This document shows, piece after piece, positions 24,251 through 31,138 of a stretch of 31,138 nucleotides of DNA; the stretch's first letter is position 1, and each line of letters begins with the position of its first letter. The stretch is taken from positions 1-31,138 of the forward strand of contig DGBN01000033.1 of the NCBI GenBank assembly GCA_002384815.1, in the 5' to 3' direction. Source of the stretch: Oxalobacteraceae bacterium UBA4003. Lineage in GTDB: Bacteria > Pseudomonadota > Gammaproteobacteria > Burkholderiales > Burkholderiaceae_D. Position numbers and translations under genes: made by a program. The notes below the pieces were generated by a model. It was not told the origin of the DNA, did not search any database, and saw only the letters and a list, made by a program, of their open reading frames with translations.

Positions 24251-25006
24251 ATGAAAAAAGTCTCTCGCTCCTTCCTCGCCGGTTTGCTGTCGCTCAGCCT
24301 GTCCGCATCGGCCTTCGCTGAAGAGGTCCAGGTTGCCGTTGCCGCCAACTTTACTGCACCGATGAAAGCCATCGCGGCTGATTTTGAAAAAGCTACCGGC
24401 CACAAAGCCGTGCTGTCCTTCGGTTCGACCGGCAAGTTTTATTCGCAAATCACGAACGGTGCGCCATTCGAGGTTTTCCTCGCCGCCGACGATGAAACCC
24501 CGATCAGGCTGGAGAATGAAAACAGTATCGTTGCCGGTTCGCGCTTTACCTATGCGATCGGCAAACTGGTGTTGTGGTCAGCCAAACCCGACTTCGTTGA
24601 TACCAAAGGCGAAATCCTGCAAAAAGGCAGCTTCGATCACATCGCACTGGCCAATCCCAAGCTCGCACCTTACGGTGCGGCTGCCGTCGAAGCCATGAAC
24701 AAGCTTGGTGTGCAGGAAAAACTGCAGGCCAAATTCGTCCAGGGCGACAGCATAGGCCAGGCTTTCAGCTTCGTTTCCACCGGCAATGCCGAACTCGGCT
24801 TTGTCGCGCTGTCGCAAGTGCATGAAGACGGCAAGATCAAGAGCGGTTCCGCCTGGATAGTGCCTGCCAGGCTGCACAATCCGATACGCCAGGACGCCGT
24901 TCTGCTGAACAAAGGCAAAAACAACAAGGCCGCCAGCGCATTGATCGATTACCTGAAATCGGAACCGGCAAAAACCGTCATCCGCTCCTTCGGTTACGAC
25001 CTGTAA
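24251..25006 (+). CDS. modA: Molybdate ABC transporter, periplasmic binding protein
   Basis: ModA captures molybdate (and tungstate) in the periplasm for the ModBC transporter. The 251-residue product has a signal peptide ending near residue 23 (SLSASAFA before EEVQVAVAANF). The mature family blocks are AANFTAPMKAIAADFEK, SFGSTGKFYSQITNGAPFEV, FLAADDETP and LANPKLAPYGAAAVEAM. The Ser and Tyr residues that grip the oxyanion in the family lie in these blocks. It starts 40 bases after modE and is 29 bases before modB, so it belongs to the same operon. Its length is normal. Confidence 0.96.
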   Translation: MKKVSRSFLAGLLSLSLSASAFAEEVQVAVAANFTAPMKAIAADFEKATGHKAVLSFGSTGKFYSQITNGAPFEVFLAADDETPIRLENENSIVAGSRFTYAIGKLVLWSAKPDFVDTKGEILQKGSFDHIALANPKLAPYGAAAVEAMNKLGVQEKLQAKFVQGDSIGQAFSFVSTGNAELGFVALSQVHEDGKIKSGSAWIVPARLHNPIRQDAVLLNKGKNNKAASALIDYLKSEPAKTVIRSFGYDL

Positions 25007-25035
25007 TTTACTCACTCAAAAAGAGAAGACGCAGA

Positions 25036-25710
25036 GTGCTGAACGATCCCAACTTCGACGCGATCTTCCTGACGCTCAAGCTCGCCAGTCTCACCACCGT
25101 CATTCTTCTTGTCATAGGAACGCCACTGGCGTGGTGGCTGGCGCGTTCGCGCTCGTGGATCAAGGGGCCGATCGGCGCCATCGTGGCGCTGCCGCTGGTA
25201 CTCCCACCCAGCGTGATCGGCTTCTATCTGCTGGTCACCATGGGCCCCGACGGCCCTATCGGCAAGCTGACCCAGGCCCTCGGCATAGGCACATTGCCCT
25301 TCAGCTTTGCCGGTCTGGTCGTCGGCTCGGTGTTTTACTCCATGCCCTTTGTCGTGCAACCGATCCAGAATGCCTTTGAGGCCATGGGAGAACGACCGCT
25401 GGAAGTAGCCGCAACCTTGCGTGCTTCACCGCTGGATACTTTTTTCAGCGTCATCCTGCCGTTGGCAAAACCCGGCTATCTGACAGCCATCGTGATGGGC
25501 TTTGCACACACTGTCGGCGAGTTTGGCGTCGTGCTGATGATAGGCGGGAATATCCCGAAGGAGACGCGCCTGATTTCAGTACAGATTTACGATCATGTGG
25601 AAGCGCTGGAGTACGCCCAGGCACATTGGCTGGCAGGCGGCATGGTGATATTTGCGCTGCTGGTGCTGGTCGCGCTATATACATTGAATCCGACCGGGCG
25701 ACGTAAATGA
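25036..25710 (+). CDS. modB: Molybdate ABC transporter permease
   Basis: ModB forms the homodimeric membrane channel of the molybdate importer. The 224-residue product has about five membrane segments (LASLTTVILLVIGTPLAWWL, IVALPLVLPPSVIGFYLLV, FSFAGLVVGSVFYSMPFVV, TAIVMGFAHTVGEFGVVLM, MVIFALLVLVALYTL). Before the fourth it carries the EAA-type loop (EVAATLRASPLDTFFSVILP) that docks on the ModC ATPase. The start is GTG at 25036, which gives the family N-terminus MLNDPNFDAI; no in-frame ATG fits better. Its stop overlaps the modC start (ATGA), indicating translational coupling. Confidence 0.95.
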   Translation: MLNDPNFDAIFLTLKLASLTTVILLVIGTPLAWWLARSRSWIKGPIGAIVALPLVLPPSVIGFYLLVTMGPDGPIGKLTQALGIGTLPFSFAGLVVGSVFYSMPFVVQPIQNAFEAMGERPLEVAATLRASPLDTFFSVILPLAKPGYLTAIVMGFAHTVGEFGVVLMIGGNIPKETRLISVQIYDHVEALEYAQAHWLAGGMVIFALLVLVALYTLNPTGRRK

Positions 25711-26795
25711 ACGACAAGGTCAATCACATCAAGGCCCGCTTCAAAGTCGATTACAAGACCTTCGCATTGCATGTCGATCTGCTGCTGCCGGGTCGTGGCG
25801 TCACCGCCTTGTTCGGCGCCTCCGGCTCGGGCAAGACAACCTGCCTGCGCGTCATTGCCGGACTGGAACGCGCCGCGGATGTCTATCTGGAAGTCAACGG
25901 CGAGGTATGGCAGGACGATAAGCGCAACATTTTTCTGCCTACCCATCAACGTCCTCTCGGTTATGTCTTCCAGGAAGCCAGCCTGTTCGCCCATCTGAAT
26001 GTGCAGCGCAATCTGGAATACGGCATGCGCCGCATCGCAAGGTCCGCGCGCCATGTGTCGCTGGATCACGCCGTGTCCTTGCTGGATATCGGCCATCTAC
26101 TGCAACGCAAGCCGGATAAATTATCCGGTGGCGAACGGCAACGCGTCGCCATCGCGCGCGCATTGGCCACCAGCCCGCGCATTCTGCTCATGGATGAACC
26201 GCTGGCGGCACTCGATGCAAAACGCAAGACGGAGATCATGCCGTATCTGGAACGGCTGCATGATGAACTCGACATTCCGGTGCTGTACGTCAGTCATTCG
26301 GCGGATGAAGTAGCACGACTGGCCGATCATCTGGTGCTGCTCGAAACCGGCAAGGTCATTGCCAGCGGAGCAAGCTCGGATTTGTTGACGCGACTGGATC
26401 TGGAGCTGGCACACAGCGATGCCGCCAGTGCCCTGGTGACCGCCACCATCAGCGCACACGATCCTGACTACCACCTGAGTTCAGCTACATTTTCCGGCGG
26501 CCAGCTGCTGTTGCCGCAGCAAAGCACCACGATCGGACAACAGGTGCGCATCCGCGTACAGGCGCGCGACGTGAGTTTGAGCCTGACGCCGCAACGCGAC
26601 AGCAGCATACTCAATATCGTCGCTGCCACGGTGACTGAATTATCAGCCGATGCGGCAGGTCAGGTAATGGTCGGACTGGATGCGAATGGAACCCGTCTGC
26701 TTGCACGCATTACGCGCAAATCCTGCGTGGCAATGGCGCTGGCGCCCGGCAAATCGCTGTATGCACAGATCAAGGGTATTGCGATACTAAAATAA
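25707..26795 (+). CDS. modC: Molybdate ABC transporter ATP-binding protein
   Basis: ModC powers molybdate import. The 362-residue product has an ABC ATPase domain with Walker A GASGSGKTT at 37-45, Q-loop VFQEAS near 88-92, signature LSGGERQ at 139-145, Walker B ILLMDEP at 159-165 and H-loop His197. A C-terminal Mop/TOBE domain (about 290-360) is present; in this family it senses molybdate and can slow transport when the cell is replete. The length matches E. coli ModC. It is the last gene of modEABC and converges on the HTH-PBP regulator gene; a GCCAGC/GCTGGC inverted repeat lies in the 35-base gap. Confidence 0.96.
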   Translation: MNDKVNHIKARFKVDYKTFALHVDLLLPGRGVTALFGASGSGKTTCLRVIAGLERAADVYLEVNGEVWQDDKRNIFLPTHQRPLGYVFQEASLFAHLNVQRNLEYGMRRIARSARHVSLDHAVSLLDIGHLLQRKPDKLSGGERQRVAIARALATSPRILLMDEPLAALDAKRKTEIMPYLERLHDELDIPVLYVSHSADEVARLADHLVLLETGKVIASGASSDLLTRLDLELAHSDAASALVTATISAHDPDYHLSSATFSGGQLLLPQQSTTIGQQVRIRVQARDVSLSLTPQRDSSILNIVAATVTELSADAAGQVMVGLDANGTRLLARITRKSCVAMALAPGKSLYAQIKGIAILK

Positions 26796-26830
26796 CTTGC
26801 CAGCAGAAATAGGGCGCTGGCCGGACGTGC

Positions 26831-27916
26831 TCAAACCGTGGTTTTCGTGTGCCCGAATGCTTCGGACAACAACAGGATTTTCCCGGTATCGCTGGAATCG
26901 TAACCGGCCAGGCCGTTGATGACCTTGCGGAAATAGCCGGACTGCACCACATCGATCACCAGCTGGATCAATGGATCGTCCATGATGGCCAGCGGCAAGG
27001 CTAGGAAATAGCGTTCGCTTATCAGCGGAATAAAATCCAGGCTGAAACGATGCGCCGCCGTTTGCACGCCGACGCCCACATCCGCCATGCCGCTCGCAAT
27101 ATAGGCTGCGACTGCAGAATGTGTGAATTCATTGCTTTGATAGCCTTCGATATCGAAAGGCGAAACATTCGCCCCCGCCAACATCAATTCCAGCAACATC
27201 CGCGTACCGGAACCGACTTGCCGATTGACGAAACGCACACCCGGCCGCGTCAAATCCTGCAGGGCAAGAATTTTTTTCGGATTGCCCGGCGCCACAAACA
27301 TGCCCTGGCTGCGTACCGCCAGATGGATCAGGCAATGTTCACGCGGATTCAGCCATTGGGTGTAACGCTCTACCGCTTTTTTCTCGAACTCGCCCAGCGG
27401 CACGTGAAAACCGGCCAGATCGCATTCATTGCGAGACAAGGCTGCCACCGCATCGGTGCTGTTTCGATAGCGCAGATCGACCGGCAGATTGGCTTCTGTT
27501 AATTGATGCAGCAAGGCATCTACCGCGAAACCGTGGCTGGCATCGAGACGCAGCGGTTTGGTTTTACCGACGATGGTTTTGCCGATTTCGGTTTCCAGCT
27601 CGGAAGCCAGACTTTCCAGCGTGGGCGACAAGCGCGCGCGTATCCGTCTATCAGCCCAGATCAGTTTCTCCGCCAGCGGCGTCAATGTCGTGCCGCGCCC
27701 ACGGTCAGTATTGAGTAGTGAAGTGCCGAACATCTTTTCCGCATCGCGCAACAAACCCCAAGAATAACGATAGGACAAGTCGACCAAGCGCGCCGCCTTG
27801 GAAATAGAACCGGTTTTCTGTATCGACATTAAAAGGCCGAGCAAAACCGCCGTATCCAGCGGCGCATCAGCACTATGCGTGATTTCCCAATGGGGATTGA
27901 TAACGACCTTGAACAT
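26831..27916 (-). CDS. ModE/LysR-like HTH regulator with PBP-like sensor domain (probable fds regulator)
   Basis: The 361-residue product begins with a winged-helix domain of the ModE N-terminal/LysR kind (about 20-115: SIQKTGSISKAARLVDLSYR, then RGRGTTLTPLAEKLIWADRR). It then has a periplasmic-binding-protein-like sensor domain (about 120-330) with DLAGFHVPLGEF, NRQVGSGTRMLLELML and MADVGVGVQTAA. Such one-component regulators lack the TOBE molybdate repeats and would bind their ligand in the PBP fold. It diverges from fdsGBA, the position in which an fds regulator gene (fdsR) is found in Cupriavidus necator. Control of the formate dehydrogenase by formate, molybdate or molybdenum cofactor status is inferred. 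Confidence 0.85.
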   Translation of the reverse strand: MFKVVINPHWEITHSADAPLDTAVLLGLLMSIQKTGSISKAARLVDLSYRYSWGLLRDAEKMFGTSLLNTDRGRGTTLTPLAEKLIWADRRIRARLSPTLESLASELETEIGKTIVGKTKPLRLDASHGFAVDALLHQLTEANLPVDLRYRNSTDAVAALSRNECDLAGFHVPLGEFEKKAVERYTQWLNPREHCLIHLAVRSQGMFVAPGNPKKILALQDLTRPGVRFVNRQVGSGTRMLLELMLAGANVSPFDIEGYQSNEFTHSAVAAYIASGMADVGVGVQTAAHRFSLDFIPLISERYFLALPLAIMDDPLIQLVIDVVQSGYFRKVINGLAGYDSSDTGKILLLSEAFGHTKTTV

Positions 27917-27930
27917 ATGTATTAAAAAAC
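27916..27930 (+). repeat. AT-rich direct repeat, copy 1
   Basis: TATGTATTAAAAAAC overlaps the start codon region of the regulator gene and matches TATGCTATTAAAAAC at 28037-28051 with one extra base in each. The two copies flank the divergent promoter region and could be binding sites for the regulator. Confidence 0.4.
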
Positions 27931-28036
27931 CTATAGCGTGAGTATCGCTTTTTCTGGTTATGCAAAAGATAGCCTATTGAAGCTTGCATTTTCGGGTGCT
28001 ACCTTCCACATATTGCAAAGGTTCGCCTGCAAACTA

Positions 28037-28051
28037 TATGCTATTAAAAAC
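28037..28051 (+). repeat. AT-rich direct repeat, copy 2
   Basis: TATGCTATTAAAAAC is the second copy, 35 bases before the leader frame of the fds operon. It lies where an activator of the operon could bind. Confidence 0.4.
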
Positions 28052-28085
28052 ACATATACAAGATAATTTTTAACAAGGAAGCAGT

Positions 28086-28160
28086 ATGTTTTCGTTCGAT
28101 TTCACGACCTCGCGGCATGCGGTATTGCCATCGGTGTCGTTCACAGGAGCCTCGGTATGA
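28086..28160 (+). CDS. Candidate 24-residue leader peptide of the fds operon
   Basis: An ATG preceded by AAGGAAGCAGT (a good ribosome site at normal spacing) opens a frame of 24 codons starting MFSFDFTTSRHAVLP and ending TGASV. Its TGA overlaps the ATG of fdsG (ATGA), so translation would be coupled to fdsG, which also has its own AGGAG site inside this frame. The peptide has no run of one amino acid that would suggest classical attenuation, and no metal-binding residues apart from one His. It is not an N-terminal extension of FdsG because it is in another frame. Its function, if any, is unknown; it may only tune fdsG translation. Confidence 0.5.
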   Translation: MFSFDFTTSRHAVLPSVSFTGASV

Positions 28161-28636
28161 GCACTGAACACACATTCGATGTTTCCGCGATTGAGTCCAT
28201 CATCGCGCAACGTAAAGCAATGCCTGGAGCATTGCTGCCGATTCTGCATGACATTCAGAATGCAGTTGGCTACATCCCGCCGAGTATGGTGCCGGCGATT
28301 GCCGAAGGTCTGAATCTGTCGCGCGCTGAGGTGCACGGCGTGATCACATACTATCATTTCTTCCGCCAGCATCCAGCAGGTAAACACGTCGTGCAAATCT
28401 GCCGCGCCGAGGCTTGCCAGGCACGCGGTTGCGAGTCGCTGGTTGACCACGCTAAAGAATTGCTCGGTTGCGATTTCCATGAAATCACCGACGACGGCAA
28501 ATTCTCACTGGAAGTCGTTTATTGCCTCGGCCAATGCGCCAGCGGCCCGGCGATCCAGATCGATGACGACTTGTACGCACGCGTATCGAACGAAAAATTC
28601 AACAAGCTGATCCAGGCAAAGCGAGGTGTGCAATGA
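28157..28636 (+). CDS. fdsG: NAD-dependent formate dehydrogenase, gamma subunit (NuoE-like)
   Basis: FdsG is the small [2Fe-2S] subunit of the soluble NAD-linked, molybdenum-containing formate dehydrogenase. The 159-residue product has the thioredoxin-like NuoE fold with cluster cysteines in CRAEACQARG and YCLGQCASGP. The preceding LLPILHDIQNAVGYIPPSM and LSRAEVHGVITYYHFFRQ are family blocks. The ATG at 28157 follows AGGAG at a good distance. It overlaps the leader frame by four bases upstream and the fdsB start by four bases downstream, so translation is coupled through the operon. Order and sequence match the fdsGBA(CD) operon of Cupriavidus and related betaproteobacteria. Confidence 0.95.
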   Translation: MSTEHTFDVSAIESIIAQRKAMPGALLPILHDIQNAVGYIPPSMVPAIAEGLNLSRAEVHGVITYYHFFRQHPAGKHVVQICRAEACQARGCESLVDHAKELLGCDFHEITDDGKFSLEVVYCLGQCASGPAIQIDDDLYARVSNEKFNKLIQAKRGVQ

Positions 28637-30213
28637 CCGCCGTGAACACAATCACACTATTCGTCCCGCGCGACTCGACCGCGCTAGCACTAGGCGCGAA
28701 CGAGACGGCTGCTGCCATCGCGAAAGAAGCGCAAGCGCGCGGCATAGCCATCAAGCTGGTGCGCAATGGTTCACGCGGCATGTTCTGGCTCGAGCCCATG
28801 GTTGAAGTGGCGACCGACGCTGGCCGTATCGCGTTTGGCCCTATCGAAGATCACGAAGTCGCCGGTTTGTTCGATGCAGGTTTCGCATCCGGCAAGGCTG
28901 ATGGACAAACGCATCCAAAAGCATTGGGTTTGACGGAAGAAATCCCGTACCTGAAAAAACAGGAACGCCTGCAGTTCGCACGCGTAGGCATTACCGATCC
29001 GGTTTCGCTGGATGATTATCTGGAGCATGAAGGCTATGTCGGCTTGAAAAAAGCCATTGCAATGGAACCTGCCGCGATTGTTCAGGAAGTCACCGATTCC
29101 GGCCTGCGTGGTCGCGGCGGCGCAGCATTCCCAACCGGTATCAAGTGGAAAACCGTGCTCGGCGCTGAAGCCGATCAAAAGTACATCGCTTGCAATGCCG
29201 ATGAAGGCGACTCCGGTACGTTCTCGGATCGCATGGTGATGGAAGATGATCCCTTCATGCTGATCGAAGGCATGACCATCGCTGGTCTGGCTGTGAAAGC
29301 AACCGAAGGTTATATCTATGTGCGCTCCGAGTACCCACACTCGATCGCCAATCTGAACGAAGCGATTGTCGCTGCAAACAAAGCCGGCTACCTCGGCGAA
29401 AACATACTGGGTTCCGGCCGCACTTTCAATCTGCAAGTACGTAAAGCTGCTGGCGCTTACGTGTGCGGCGAAGAAACCGCGATGCTGGAAAGTATCGAAG
29501 GCAAGCGTGGTCTGGTTCGCGCCAAACCACCATTGCCAGCGCTGCAAGGTCTGTTCGGCAAGCCAACGGTCATCAACAACGTGATTTCGCTGTCTGCCGT
29601 GCCATTGATCTTGTCGCGTGGCGCGACCTTCTACAAGGATTTCGGTATGGGCCGTTCGCGCGGCACCCTGCCTATGCAACTGGCCGGCAACCTGAAATAC
29701 GGCGGCCTGGTGGAAAAAGCATTCGGCGTTACTTTGCGCGAATTGTTGTATGACTTTGGCGGTGGTTCGGAATCGGGTAGGCCGATTCGCGCCGTGCAAG
29801 TTGGTGGCCCGCTAGGCGCCTACATGCCGGAATCGCTGTTTGATACACCGTTTGACTATGAAGCTTTTGCAGCAGTCGCATCGACCGTCGGTCACGGCGG
29901 GTTGGTGGCTTTCGACGATACCGTCGACATGGCCAAACAAGCACGTTACGCAATGCACTTCTGTGCTGTCGAATCGTGTGGCAAATGCACACCGTGCCGG
30001 ATTGGGTCGACACGTGGTGTTGAAGTAATGGACAAAATCATCGCTAATCAGAATCGGCCTCAGCAAATTCACCTGCTGCGCGACTTGTGCGACGTGATGG
30101 TTACGGGATCGCTATGTGCGATGGGCAATATGACACCGTTCCCGGTGTTGTCAGCCCTGAATCACTTCCCTGAAGATTTTGGCGATCAAAAAGCATTGAC
30201 GAATGCAGCTTAA
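28633..30213 (+). CDS. fdsB: NAD-dependent formate dehydrogenase, beta subunit (NuoF-like)
   Basis: FdsB carries the FMN and a [4Fe-4S] cluster and passes electrons from the molybdenum subunit to NAD+. The 526-residue product has an N-terminal thioredoxin-like stretch (about 1-100). The NuoF core follows, with the NADH/FMN motifs GRGGAAFPTG at 160-169, CNADEGDSGTFSDR at 187-200 and GAYVCGEETAM near 274-284. The cluster motif ESCGKCTPC is at 447-455 with the likely fourth Cys at 495. The start overlaps fdsG by ATGA. The length agrees with the betaproteobacterial FdsB. The 35-base gap to fdsA carries a GGAG ribosome site. Confidence 0.95.
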   Translation: MTAVNTITLFVPRDSTALALGANETAAAIAKEAQARGIAIKLVRNGSRGMFWLEPMVEVATDAGRIAFGPIEDHEVAGLFDAGFASGKADGQTHPKALGLTEEIPYLKKQERLQFARVGITDPVSLDDYLEHEGYVGLKKAIAMEPAAIVQEVTDSGLRGRGGAAFPTGIKWKTVLGAEADQKYIACNADEGDSGTFSDRMVMEDDPFMLIEGMTIAGLAVKATEGYIYVRSEYPHSIANLNEAIVAANKAGYLGENILGSGRTFNLQVRKAAGAYVCGEETAMLESIEGKRGLVRAKPPLPALQGLFGKPTVINNVISLSAVPLILSRGATFYKDFGMGRSRGTLPMQLAGNLKYGGLVEKAFGVTLRELLYDFGGGSESGRPIRAVQVGGPLGAYMPESLFDTPFDYEAFAAVASTVGHGGLVAFDDTVDMAKQARYAMHFCAVESCGKCTPCRIGSTRGVEVMDKIIANQNRPQQIHLLRDLCDVMVTGSLCAMGNMTPFPVLSALNHFPEDFGDQKALTNAA

Positions 30214-30248
30214 ACCCGCAGCGCAAGCACAAGCAACTGGAGCGAAAA

Positions 30249-31138
30249 ATGAACTCACTTAATGGTATCGATTACGGCACGCCGAAAAGCACCTCCGAAA
30301 ATCTGGTAACACTGGAAATCGACGGCGTAGAGATCACTGTGCCGCAAGGCACATCCGTCATGCGTGCAGCCGCAGAAGTCGGCATCAACGTGCCGAAGCT
30401 GTGTGCCACCGACAGCCTGGAAGCATTCGGTTCCTGCCGCCTGTGTCTGGTAGAGATCGAAGGTCGCCGCGGCTATCCTGCATCGTGCACCACGCCGGCT
30501 GAAGCCGGCATGAAGATCAAAACACAAACACCTAAACTGGCTGACATTCGCCGTGGCGTGATGGAGCTGTACATCTCCGATCACCCGCTGGACTGCCTGA
30601 CCTGTCCAACCAACGGCAATTGCGAATTGCAGGACATGGCCGGCGTGGTCGGTCTGCGCGATGTACGTTACGGCTACGATGGCGAAAATCATTTGAAGCT
30701 GGAAAAAGACGAGTCCAATCCTTACTTTACTTACGACGCATCGAAATGCATTGTCTGTAACCGCTGCGTACGCGCCTGTGAAGAAACACAAGGTACTTTC
30801 GCTTTGACCATAGACGGTCGCGGTTTTGCATCGCGCGTGTCGGCAAGCCAGAACGAAGATTTCATCGAATCAGAATGCGTATCTTGCGGCGCTTGCGTTG
30901 ATGCATGCCCGACAGCGACCCTGACTGAAAAAACCGTCATCATGATGGGCCAGGGCGAACACAGCAAAATCACTACCTGCGCATACTGCGGTGTAGGTTG
31001 CTCGTTCAAAGCCGAAATGAAGGGCAACGAAGTTGTCCGCATGGTGCCAAATCCAGACGGCAAAGCCAACCAGGGCCACGCTTGCGTCAAAGGTCGTTTC
31101 GCATGGGGTTATGCAACGCATAAAGACCGCATGTTGAA
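30249..31138 (+). CDS. fdsA: NAD-dependent formate dehydrogenase, alpha (catalytic) subunit, N-terminal part
   Basis: FdsA oxidises formate to CO2 at a bis-MGD molybdenum centre. The first 296 codons are present; the gene runs off the right edge (the full protein is about 950 residues). The iron-sulfur relay is complete in this part. [2Fe-2S] cysteines are C52, C63, C66 and C80. The His-ligated cluster has H112, C116, C119 and C125. Two ferredoxin-type clusters are CxxCxxCxxxC at 167-177 and 210-220. The start of the molybdopterin domain has its cluster at C244, C247, C251 and C279. The ATG is preceded by GGAG. The active-site Cys or Sec position lies beyond the window. Confidence 0.96.
   Translation, partial: MNSLNGIDYGTPKSTSENLVTLEIDGVEITVPQGTSVMRAAAEVGINVPKLCATDSLEAFGSCRLCLVEIEGRRGYPASCTTPAEAGMKIKTQTPKLADIRRGVMELYISDHPLDCLTCPTNGNCELQDMAGVVGLRDVRYGYDGENHLKLEKDESNPYFTYDASKCIVCNRCVRACEETQGTFALTIDGRGFASRVSASQNEDFIESECVSCGACVDACPTATLTEKTVIMMGQGEHSKITTCAYCGVGCSFKAEMKGNEVVRMVPNPDGKANQGHACVKGRFAWGYATHKDRML

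Noticed and set aside
9130..31138. Mobile elements, prophage, CRISPR or tRNA genes
   Set aside because: No transposase, integrase, regular spaced repeats or tRNA-like cloverleaf was recognised anywhere in the window.

Overview
The window looks like a stretch of a betaproteobacterial chromosome, most likely from the Oxalobacteraceae (Herminiimonas/Janthinobacterium type). The evidence is the dnaN-dnaA / rpmH-rnpA-yidD-yidC-mnmE replication-origin neighbourhood, a monomeric NADP isocitrate dehydrogenase, LpxO, and an NAD-linked FdsGBA-type formate dehydrogenase next to mod genes. The family is judged from protein resemblance and gene order, not from a database search. No insertion sequence, prophage, CRISPR array, tRNA or rRNA was seen; this is mostly housekeeping and metabolic chromosome.

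Bases 1-6255 are the origin region. The 5' end of dnaN and all of dnaA are on the minus strand. Between them (108-464) lies a probable oriC with five DnaA-box-like nonamers spaced 11, 11, 11 and 12 bases apart. Diverging from dnaA is rpmH-rnpA-yidD-yidC (ribosomal protein L34, RNase P protein, membrane insertion), closed by a terminator and followed by mnmE (tRNA U34 modification). Bases 6400-10300 hold icd with two downstream hairpins, a 42-codon minus-strand gene with its own ribosome site and terminator, and lpxO (lipid A 2-hydroxylation).

Bases 10300-23150 are a patchwork of single genes: a Lar-like zinc ribbon, a DUF4153 membrane protein, a single-domain asparaginase-like protein, a soluble protein with two Cache-like halves joined to CheW, an uncharacterised 257-residue protein, a 2-hydroxyacid dehydrogenase, a DUF2061 protein behind a Fur-box-like site, a DUF1428 protein, a small LETM1-like protein, TesB, a luciferase-like oxidoreductase, a lipoprotein and a small acidic protein. 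A strong orphan terminator at 12968-12999 suggests an unannotated small RNA upstream of it.

Bases 23400-31138 form a molybdenum/formate block. modE-modA-modB-modC senses and imports molybdate. A minus-strand regulator joins a ModE/LysR-like DNA-binding domain to a periplasmic-binding-protein-like domain. Diverging from it is fdsG-fdsB-fdsA, a molybdenum-dependent NAD-linked formate dehydrogenase; fdsA runs off the end of the window. A 24-codon reading frame with a good ribosome site sits immediately before fdsG and overlaps its start. The likely logic is that molybdate uptake feeds the cofactor of the adjacent enzyme.
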